NCBI GenBank assembly: GCA_027946365.1
Contig: JAPEUQ010000002.1
Span: 2,914,001 to 2,978,000 of the forward strand
Direction of reading: 5' to 3'
DNA: 64,000 nucleotides
DNA from: Kalmusia sp. IMI 367209
Taxonomy: Eukaryota > Ascomycota > Dothideomycetes > Pleosporales > Didymosphaeriaceae
Shown here: piece after piece, positions 33,868 through 43,425 of the stretch
How the letters are laid out: every line of letters starts with the position of its first letter
How positions within the stretch are numbered: position 1 is the first letter of the stretch
Position numbers and translations under genes: made by a program
The notes under the pieces: generated by a model
The model's input: only the letters and a program-made list of their open reading frames with translations
What the model was told of the DNA's origin: nothing
The model's database searches: none

Positions 33868-35762
33868 TCACACGCCCGAATCTTCTTCCTCGATGCCAGT
33901 GCTCGTGGCCCAGTCGTTCCAGGCTGAGCACGTGTCTTGCAGGACGTCGAGGGACGTGAGGAGTGCGGGAATCTCGGACTCGCGCTCTACGAATTGGAGT
34001 GCAAGGCCTTCGGAGGTGTGCCAACCGATATGGCAATGCATCTGAATATCGCGGATTAGCTAGTTGACTAAGAAGTTAAAGCAAAGGTGGCAAGACTCAC
34101 CAACCAGGCTCCAGGGTTATCTGTTAAGAAAGCGATAACGAGATAGCCGGCTGCAGGCAGATTTGCGACATCGCGGCGTGGCGGATTGTCCAGGTTCAGT
34201 GTCACACTGCTGTCGTACGTTGCGTCTTCCTCAGCCGCGAGAATAAAGAAATCGTGACCATGCAAATGTATAGGATGGGGGACACCCAGAGCAGTCTCGA
34301 TGACGAAGTACACCCACTCATTCGCCACCGTTAACTCGTACACGTTCTCCTGCGCCTCAAAGCTCGAGTTGCCCTCGGAGATCTGCAATAGCGAGGGATT
34401 CGCCCACTCTACTAGCATGCTGTTCAGCCCGATTTGCCATTTGAATAGGTTGCCGGATTGGCCGATGGTGACGCCCAGATCAGAGTCTTGCACCGGGTTT
34501 ACGACTGTTTGGGACACATGGGGGACGAGGTTGGAGAGAGACTCATCGACGCAGGTGTTGGATGAGAGGTTTTCGTCGGCCGTGGAAGAAGGATCGGAGG
34601 TAGAGGTGGTGTCATAGCGGACGATGGCGCGGATGTCGGCGCTGTTGGCGTTGCTAGAGCAGGCGGATTGGGGGACGGCGCGCATCCAGTAGTCTGCCGT
34701 CGCTTGATCTGCTTCGACGACAATGTCGTAGCGCTGGCCTGTGTATTGTTAGATACATTCCATTCGGTAGGCAACAATCACTTGCCCATATTGATGTCTA
34801 GGTAAGTGGTCTCGTAAGGAACGATGGGGACAAAGTCCATAGCAATAACTTTGAAGCTGTGACCGTCGATAGCGAATTTGTAGTGAGTGTCGATAGCAGT
34901 GTTGACGATGCGAATGCGATAGCTCTTTCCAGACTCGAAGCTTGTTTCATAGCGAGAACCACCATCCTCGAACGTGTTTTTACCGTTGATAAGGCCGTTG
35001 TCTAGTTTAGGTGGACCAACAGTTTGTGCGTAAGTGTACTTCTCATCACAAGTTTGATGAGTCCAGTCACTTAGCATGATTGGTTCGAGTTCCTCATCGT
35101 AGTCTGCCGTTGCTGGACCGTGGATGACCATAGGACCGAAGACGCCGTTCCAAGCTTGGAGACTGTAGTGAGAGTGGTACCATGATGTTCCGTATTGCGT
35201 TGCCTTCCAGGTGTAGGTATAAGATTCGCCAGGCTAGGAGACGGATTAGAGAAGATTGAATATAGGATGCGTCCTACTTACAGCAATGGGACACTGAGTG
35301 ATAGAAGGAACACCGTCCTCTTGGTTCGTGTAGTTCTGTCGAATACCATGCCAATGAATACCGGTGCCGTTATTCGTCAACTTGTTCGTAAGATGAATCT
35401 TGACAGTGTCGCCCCAGTTCGCTTCGATTAGGGGTCCTGGGACAGTGCCATTTACAGCTAGAACTATCCGCTCAAAGCCATCAGGTGCCGCTGTGATGTT
35501 TGTCACTTCGAGCCAGTACTGTAGTTGTCAGTATGCTTTCTACTCGAGGCTAAACTTGGAGGTCGCCTACCTCGACAGTGACACCAGTATCGGGTGCCTC
35601 CTCATACCAGTTGGTATCAATACTGTAGTCACACCAAACACTTCTGTCGGATGCAGTGTTGCCGCTACATACTGCAGAAGTAGAAGGAGAGGAAGTAGCT
35701 TGTGGAGCAGGCAGCGCAGCGGCTGCGGCGACCAAGCAAATGAATGTTCGAAGGAGCGCCAT
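33868..35762 (-). CDS. Secreted laccase (asco-laccase, multicopper oxidase)
   Basis: Five exons: 35571-35762, 35282-35518, 34786-35233, 34101-34738 and 33868-34041; 1689 nt, 562 aa. A signal peptide (MALLRTFICLVAAAAALPAPQ) starts it. All copper ligands are present: HWHGIRQ (L1), WYHSHYS (L2), HPIHLHGHDF (L3), and MHCHIGWH (L4), the last formed across intron 4. Many N-glycosylation sequons occur. The protein ends DSGV, matching the DSG[L/I/V] tail of ascomycete laccases, which plugs the trinuclear copper tunnel. It oxidises phenols with O2 outside the cell; a role in melanin, lignin or defence chemistry cannot be told apart. Introns 1, 2 and 4 have GT donors (GTAGGC, GTAAGT, GTGAGT); intron 3 (34739-34785) needs a GC donor (GCAAGT) to give NMGQRYDIVV. 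Confidence 0.95.
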
Positions 35763-37915
35763 GGTGAGCAAGCCAATGAATGACTAAAGTGAAAGGAAGA
35801 AACGATGGTGGATGGTCAGATCTGAAGCTCAAAGAATGAAAGCTAGAGTCGACATGCTAAAAGAATGGCTGATATGTTGAGATATATATATATTCAGTAG
35901 TAATGTTGCTCGACACGAGAAGATCATAATGTGACTCTATGATTCTCACCCACCCTTGTTGCAATGCATGAGTATTCTCTGGTGCTGCAGGACTCGTCAT
36001 CAATACCGCCAATCCGTTAATGGTCACGGTCCGTTGTTGCTTCGTTCGATAAGACATCACAGCGCTAAGATGTGAAGTCCGCAGGAGATAGGTACAGGAA
36101 GGCAGCCACCACATGACGCATCCTACATACTGTAAGAAGTGAAGCGCGGTAAGCTACGCCCCGCATGAGTATCATGTTCTGCAAACATATTAGACCCACT
36201 GTGATATGTTGGGATCTTACTCGTATGATTCGTACAGAAGCTGTAGCATACCCCTCTGACTCTGTTCTTCTCCACTGATCATCTGACGATGAAGCCTTGT
36301 ACAAAACAGACTTATGGAGCCATGCGTATCACTCTAACGAGAAGGTTCGTACAAAAAGACTTCACGCTCCCATGCGGGCCGTACTGCGCTAGCAGCAGCG
36401 CGTATCCAGGTAGCCCTATACGGAGCAGCTAGAGCGCTAAGTTTGGTGTGCCTGAGGGCGATTCGACCCTGTATCTACATCTGTGCAATATTGACTGCGT
36501 AATCCTGGTGTTGATCTTCCAGACCAGATGGAACTAGGAAACACCGCGAGGGTCGGGGAACGGGTACGTAAGCGTAGCCCCTGCATTGGCCGTGTTAGAA
36601 ACGTGCGCGTGGGTGATGTGACTGCATTCAGCGTGCAAACCAGTGGGCCGGTAACGCCCAAGGGACATGTCCCGGAGAACGATCGGTCCAAGAGTCAAGA
36701 TGAGGGATCGTGGCTTCAATTGTCGAATAGTTTGTTATGAGATCCTGCATGTGTGCGGACAGTGCGTACGGAGGGCTGCGCGTCTCTCTTCCTCAGGTTA
36801 TTTTTGGGTGTTAGAACCCTCCTGATGAATGGAGGCTGCCTTTGTGCTGGTACGGTAGTTTGTGTCAATTGCTATGGAGTAGTAGCTATCTCGAACGCTA
36901 ATGTACGGCTCTTGTAGCGATCACAATAGAAACCAGTGGAGAAGCACCACATAGCCTCTGAGCCGTTAGTGGAGTCACTCACGGTACAAGGAGCTACCTA
37001 GAATGTGCGTGGTCTGTGAGTGAATACTACAGTGCATTAGCCCACCGCGTGAAACACGCAACAACAAGCGATACGAGAGATACGGTCTCCAAAAGATAGT
37101 AGCCGAGGTGCAAGCGTTGACAATGTTTGCGACGTGGGGATGGGTGTTGTGGGTTCAGTAGCGCCGGTCTCCGCCCCGAATCCTGACAGGGGTCTCGGCT
37201 ACGTGCCGTGACCCAATCTGATCGAGGGTGACGACGCTTTCGCGAGTCATAGACACTCCGAAAATACTACACATGATCCTTACACAGTGCTTCATGTGTT
37301 CCAGTCGGGGAACGACTCGACCGAGGACCGACCTATGGCGTGCATACAGACCGCGAGGCTCTTTCTTAGGAAAAGACGACTCCAAAACGGGTAGTGCAGA
37401 GGGTCTTGCTGACAGACACCCAGCATCCTCGCTACATACTGGCCCAATGAAGAGCAGAGCGTCGTAAGCATATCGCGGCCACTACTGCAGGAACCATCGT
37501 TATCCGTTGCTTGAATCTCGTCGCCGCCTTGGGTGTCATTCGCCGTTGGCGCGGGATGCCGTGCATGTTTAGTTTCATTGTTTTGTCAGGGAAGGGCGAA
37601 AGCAGTGTTGGAAGTGCGTGGATGTGGAAAGCCGTACTGCTAGCCGCTTGACAGGGACGAAAGTTTGGCGGCTACCCATCGTCGGATTTGCTCTTTGAGC
37701 CATGTTGCGTGAAAGGCTTGCAGGAGGACTCGTCATCAGCAAGGCGGTGATAGCGGCAATTGGGGTCCGGATTCACTGCCGAGGATTATGCACCGCAAGC
37801 AGGGCATTGATTTATATCATGGACGGAGTGCCAGCTTCGAGTAGGGTTCTCACTGCTTTCCCCAGTCTTCTTCACAGCTCAGTCACTCCTTCCCTCAACA
37901 CACTCTTTTTCCAAC
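35763..37915. promoter_or_regulatory. Long divergent intergenic region with laccase TATA box
   Basis: About 2.15 kb between the divergent laccase and small secreted protein genes, an unusually long gap for this window. An alternating TATATATATA at about 35882-35892, some 120 bases before the laccase ATG, is a good TATA candidate. The rest shows no gene; long inducible promoters are usual for secreted enzymes (inference). Confidence 0.45.
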
Positions 37916-38605
37916 ATGGTTCACACACTCTCACTATTCACTGCGTTCGCCGCATGCATTGCGAATGTAGTGTCTGAAGAAACTGACTTCCAACTTTTCG
38001 CTTATGGCAAGACAGAGAAGTCGGGCTTACAGCTTTTCTATGGTGATGGTCAGTACCTTATAATTGAGCAGGCATGAAATTTTCTCATTGAATGCATAGG
38101 TCAAGCATATGTAGGGGGCACACCGTCTTTCGTGAAAGAGGCTGTAAACATTACCTGTAAGTCTTGATAACGCGCGGGTAGATACTCCCATCTCACCGGC
38201 TCAGTGTCGATGACCGACGACGACACGAAATTCATAGCCAAGGCGGACAGCACGGTTAGCTGGTCTTCCTCACCAACTATGTATGTCGACCTAACAGATG
38301 GCGCTGCCAACCCCGTGGGCTTCGTCACGGATAATGGAACACTTCCTAGCGGCGCGACAGTCGTCGGCTTCGGATTGTACGGTGGATGGGCGTTCCACAA
38401 ACAGAACGATTCTGCTCTTGAGATGAAGTTCCTTGCCACGCCGACGAACGAGACTGGCATATACTTGTAAGTGCAGGCAGAGTGTATCTCGTGGTCATAA
38501 CTAAAGTCGCCCAGGGTAAAGTGGAATGCTGCCACCACGAAGGCAAGCGATGATATTCCGATATCGCTGAGAACTCAGGCTCCAGTTGCGCTTACCGATG
38601 ACTGA
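37916..38605 (+). CDS. Small secreted protein, unknown family
   Basis: Four exons: 37916-38048, 38100-38156, 38205-38466 and 38515-38605; 543 nt, 180 aa. Introns of 51, 48 and 48 nt have donors GTCAGT, GTAAGT and GTAAGT and acceptors ATAG, TCAG and CCAG, and the phases agree at each join. A signal peptide is clear (MVHTLSLFTAFAACIANVVS). The mature part starts EETDFQLFAYGKTEKSGLQLFYGDGQAYVG, has four N-glycosylation sequons (NIT, NGT, NDS, NET) and no cysteine. It looks like an all-beta protein (GATVVGFGLYGGWAF). I do not recognise the family by name; similar FQLYAYG-type secreted proteins occur in plant-associated and extremotolerant fungi. An effector or wall-associated role is only a guess. 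A tandem repeat starts 140 bases downstream. Confidence 0.72.
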
Positions 38606-38744
38606 TCAATGACGACGGGTTCGATTTCGCTTGCAGACCTCTTTCGGTGGACGCTTCTCATATTCTTCTTTTAATGATCTTCTCGAATCTATCCATCTAT
38701 GTTTTTAACACTGAAGTTGGATGGCGTTCTTTGCGAATCGTACT

Positions 38745-39200
38745 CTCAACATGTGGCTGTATCTGCAAGGGGTCGCTTTTCGCTTATGCATGACATGTGA
38801 CCAGGTGATTTGATGTCACTTCCACTTGTGTATTATGCGTCCCGGGGCAACTCAACACACGATACACTCCTGTGCTTTTCTCCTCTTGTTATATATTCAG
38901 GATAGCTACTGAGGGGTCTCTTCACGCTTAAGCATTCTCGTGTGACTGAGTGGTTTGATGACAACTCCACTTATGTATTGTGTACTCTGGAGTCACTCGA
39001 CGTACGATACTTTCCTAGACCTTTCTCCTCTCATTGCGTATTTGGAACAACTGCAAGGGGCCTCTTTATGTATAATCATGCCGTGTGACCGAGCGATTTA
39101 ATAATATTTCTACTAGTGTATTGTATTCTCCAGGTGACTCATCACACGATACGTCCCTAGACCAGTATTCTCTTACTATATATCCGTCTACAGCGGTAGT
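38745..39200. repeat. Three diverged tandem copies of a ~145-bp unit
   Basis: Three head-to-tail copies begin near 38763 (CTGCAAGGGG), 38908 (TACTGAGGGG) and 39051 (CTGCAAGGGG), spaced 145 and 143 bases. Each copy repeats the same order of blocks: GGGGTC/CTCTTT-like, GTGTGAC, then TGTATT(G/A)T, then AC(A/G)CGATAC-like, CCTAGACC/CTGTGC, then TTCTC. Copies have drifted to perhaps 60-70% identity by eye, including many C/T changes. No reading frame is kept. It lies between the small secreted protein and PRP2. Confidence 0.75.
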
Positions 39201-40007
39201 GGAAGGCAACAAGATGGCGCATGTGAAGCGGCATTAGGTAGCAGCAGATTCTATTGACACCAAAACTGCTCAACCCTGGTAAAGTATGTGTGATATCCTA
39301 CCTTTACTTCGATCCTCAATAACTGTCGAAACAATAGTTGTCGACCAAGAAACCCATCGTTACCTGAGTCCGACCGTGTGGAATTACCGAACTATGTTCT
39401 CTCTTTTTGGATACAAATGTAGCCTTGTGCCGTATCTTTTCCATCGCTTTGTTTTACTACTCTCCGATGACTTTAAGCTGTCATCCTCGGATTTTGTTTT
39501 CCCCGGCGCTACGACCAAATTAGGACAGCTCCGCGCCTGCCGCCGACTTTCTATAGCGACGCCACTACTTTCACCAGTCTGCCTCTTCACGCCAGCGACG
39601 TTCAAGCCCCCAGTCCGTTTGCACATTGTTGCAAACGCGCATCTAGTTTTGGTTGAGACTGCAGCGACTCACCGCCGAACTACGCCCCTAGCCCCACTCC
39701 GCGAGGACTTGGTACCGCCCTCCTCGCCCGCAGTCTGCGCACGAGCTTGCGCACGTCGGTTCGGTTCCTGCTGAGGCAGCGGCTTCGTTTTGGCAACTCA
39801 TTCGCCCGGCCCAAACGCTCAACTTCTCTTTCCTCGACTTCGCACGCCTACGACTCAGGTCTGACTACACGCACACGCTCGGGAAGCTCGACCTCGACTG
39901 CCGCTCAACGAACAGCGCGACCAACTCAGTCTACCCCGAGGTATCTCGCATACCTCGCCCGACCAAGTGCACTTCAGTTGTCTTCAAGCCGCTATCTCTC
40001 CGTCACC
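39201..40007. other. PRP2 upstream region with ATG-less open frame
   Basis: Promoter and leader of PRP2. A 162-codon ATG-started frame (39286-39774) lacks any domain, overlaps the leader and is not supported as a gene. From about 39747 the PRP2 frame itself is open without an ATG and translates to an Arg/Ser-rich sequence (see findings). Confidence 0.4.
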
Positions 40008-42662
40008 ATGCCTCCCAAACGACAAGCCACCGAAGATCTTTCCTCTGTGCGCCTGAGAAGTAGGCAAGACTATTTAGCCAAAAGGGAAGCTATAAAGCTA
40101 GCTGAGCTACGGAAGGAAGTCGAAGATGACTATCAAGAGCTCGCGAACAATGCCTCCCTTACCAAAGCCGAGGTTCGGGACATGGAGAGGCGGAGACAAA
40201 CACTGCGACTGGCACAAGAGCGAGCCCAGATCGATGATGGACAGACGGGATTTTTCATTCCAGACTCAGAGTTCGATGATAAGACTGAAGTTTTGAATAA
40301 GAGAAATAATGAGAAGGATAAATATCGATCAGAAGTAGATATCTGGGAAGAGTCGCAAACCTCCAAAGCCAAGGCTGCTCAGACTCAACGCACGGCACAC
40401 ACTGCGGATGATTACGAATACGTCTTCGAACCTACATCTGCAGTAAAATTTGATATTGATGTCAAGGACTGGAAGTCGCCAGAACAACGAAGACTTGAGG
40501 AACAACTGAATCAAGCTGAAGAGAAAGCGAAGAGCATCGATGCTGTCAGACGATCCCTTCCTGTCTTCAAATATAAGGAGGAGCTCCTCGCTGCAATCGA
40601 AAAGTACAATGTGGTCATCGTCCAGAGTGCTACTGGCAGTGGAAAGACGACACAGATACCTCAATATTTGCTTGAAGCTTTGGAGTCTAAAGGCGATAAG
40701 ACCAAACTCGTAGGCTGCACTCAGCCCCGTCGTGTGGCTGCCATGAGCGTTGCGAGACGTGTCGCAGAGGAAGACCATACTCAACTTGGTAAGCGAGTTG
40801 GTTACAGAGTACGTTTCGACGACAAGACTTCCGAGGCAACTCGCATCCTATACATGACTGATGGTATGCTGCTGAGAGAGATTTTGAGCTCTCCTTTGCT
40901 CGAGGATTACGCCTACCTTATTATAGACGAAGCCCACGAACGGACAGTGTCTACCGACCTAATTCTGGCACTCATGCGTGATCTTGTTCTTGCTAGGCCT
41001 GAATTTAGGCTGATCATATCCTCGGCTACCCTTGACTCGCAGAAGTTCAGTACCTGTAAGTAAGGCGTGAGTATAAAGTGGATGTGTTTCGTTAAGAGAT
41101 CAATACTCTCATACTTGCCCCAACTCTTTGGACATACAGAGGCTGATTTACCTAGACTACCATTCGGCACCCATCTTCAATATACCCGGTCGGTCTTTTC
41201 CCGTGACTTGCTCTTTTACGCAGAATCCTGAAGGTCAGTCGTCTTTTCTGCCTACACATAGGTTCATACTGACTTCATTTTAGCGAATTACTTATCTGCA
41301 AGCATCACGACTGTCTTTCAAATTCATCTATCGCAAGAGCTCCCAGGCGATATATTGGTGTTCTTGACAGGAGAAGAAGAGATCACGAGTGCGTGCGCTT
41401 CTATCGAGGAAACATCGAGAAAGCTTGGCAAAGCAGCTCCAGAACTCATATGTTTGCCATTGTACGCCGCTTTAGAATCCTCACTCCAGAGTAAAGTCTT
41501 CGAGCCTACTCCGAAGGGATGTCGGAAGGTGGTTGTCAGCTCGAACATTGCAGAAACGAGTATCACGATTGACGGCGTCAAGTGGGTAATTGATTGCGGG
41601 TACTCGAAGGAGAACCATTACGACAGCCGGACCGGGATCGAATCGTTGATTGTTGCCCCGATATCCAGAGCAAGCGCCGACCAGAGGGCAGGTCGCGCTG
41701 GACGAGTCTCTGCAGGTACGTGCTTAAGACTATTCAGCCGATGGAGCTTTTACAACGAGCTCCCAATTAGTACCGTTCCTGAGATTCAGAGGGTCGCTCT
41801 TGCGGGTCCGATCCTTATGCTCAAGAGCTTGGGCATTAATGACCTCATCAATTTCCCCTTCTTGGACCCACCATCACCACAGGTGCTCTCATCTTCTCTC
41901 GAGGAACTGTACGCTCTTGGCGCTCTTACATCCGAGGGCAGCCTATCCACTGTTGGGAGACGAATGGCTGAATTTCCGCTGTCTCCGAAATTATCGAAGG
42001 TGCTAATACAGTCGGATAAGCTGAAATGCACGTCAGAGACTCTTACCATTGTTGCAGTTATAGGCGAGTCCGCGACATTGTTTCTTCGCCCGAAGGACAA
42101 AAAACTCTACGCGGATGCTGCAAGGCGAAGGTTCCAACATCCCGAGGGTGGAGATTTTATGACGATGCTCAATGTATGGAATGCATTTGTAGAAAGCGAC
42201 TACGATCCGATCTGGTGCAAAGAGAATTTTTTGGAGTATCGGGCTTTAAATCGTGCCAGAGATGTCAGGGGGCAATTGGAGAAGCTCTGTGATCGCGTAG
42301 AAGTTGACGCCTCTCTGAGCTCAGGGACCGACCACATCACCATTAGGAAAGCTATAACCTCGGGCTACTTTATGAATGTCGGTCGCTTAAACCGCAACGG
42401 CCAGAGCTATCGTAATGTCAAGAGTGGACTCGAGTTCCACATACATCCAAGTTCTGGTCTATTGGAAACCCGTCCAAAGTGGGTGCTCTATAATGAGCTG
42501 GTTTTGACATCAAAGGAATTCGCGAGAGGTGTGATGGAAATCGACCCAGCCTGGCTGACTGAGTTGGCTCCCCATTATTTCAAACAAGACGATATTGAAA
42601 AACTTGGTGTGGATAAGAAGATGCCGAAGGGCCAAGGTAAGGTCGGTGTGGATGGACGATGA
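40008..42662 (+). CDS. prp2: Spliceosomal DEAH-box ATPase Prp2
   Basis: Exons 40008-41055, 41156-41233 and 41284-42662 give 834 aa. Introns of 100 nt (GTAAGT...CCTAG) and 50 nt (GTCAGT...TTTAG) restore the family stretch KFSTYYHSAPIFNIPGR and QNPEANYLSAS. The start ATG has a good context (GTCACCATGCC). A charged N-terminal part (residues 1-190) precedes the helicase core: SATGSGKTTQIPQYL (motif I), GCTQPRRVAAMS (Ia), DEAHERTVSTDL (II), SSATLDSQ (III), SSNIAETSITI (V) and DQRAGRAGRV (VI). The winged helix, ratchet and OB-fold follow, ending WLTELAPHYFK and KKMPKGQGK, as in Prp2/DHX16. Prp2 hydrolyses ATP to convert the B-act spliceosome to the catalytic B* form, with cofactor Spp2. Prp22 and Prp16 fit less well. 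Confidence 0.93.
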
Positions 42663-43425
42663 AGAGGTAGATTTCTGGATATGTAAAATTCGACGAGCTA
42701 TATGTTGATGGGAGTTACTGTAGGATTGTCTCGGACAGCATTATTTCCGGCGTTATGATACCCCAGCGCGAATATATTTCAATTTGGACATCGGCAATCG
42801 ATCGTTTCATTGAAAGCGTGACATGAAATTTGCGACATTTCTTACTGTTGAACACTTCGTGGTGAGCGAGGGCGAAAATCATGTAGAACAAAATGTGTGA
42901 TCTCGCGCTTGTCCAATGCTACAATGCCAGGACAAGAGTTTGAGGACGCATTATGAGCTAAATTACCCCAGGATGCATATTTAATTCAGGAGTGGAAAAG
43001 TCGTCAACTTCTGTCTTCTAGCAGTTCTTCGCGTCTTTGAGTGTTAGTGAACCCGACTCTTGTGCGTAGCTTTCATCCGAGTGCACTCGTACAGGCGCCC
43101 TTGCGAGAACGAAAGCCACCGAATAAGAGGCCTAGTAGAATTGGGCTTCCTGTATCTGGAAGATGTGGTTGCTCACAATGTACATTGAATGCGATCAATG
43201 ATATACCATGCGATAATTTTAATTAGGGTCGTGCTATACCACAACATGAGTTTCATCTCCCTGGCTCCGGGAGCTTATCAATACGGATGGGAGCTTGAAA
43301 GGAAGAGTCACGGGACTCCATGTGTCAGTATTACAAGACATGAAAAACATCAGGTGCGAAGGAAAGCACAATTGTGCAGATGACTTTGAATCCAATCATA
43401 CTGTCACATTGGGGTATCTCCATAT
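42663..43425. other. Convergent 3' intergenic region
   Basis: About 0.76 kb between converging PRP2 and TFIIIC-subunit stop codons. No supported gene. Frames are short and domain-free. Confidence 0.4.

Noticed and set aside
35763..37915. Search for a hidden gene in the 2-kb gap between laccase and the small secreted protein
   Set aside because: Only short unrelated frames on both strands; no splice-compatible series or recognisable domain.
39286..39774. 162-codon ATG-started frame upstream of PRP2
   Set aside because: No domain, no splice logic, overlaps the likely leader; translation looks random.
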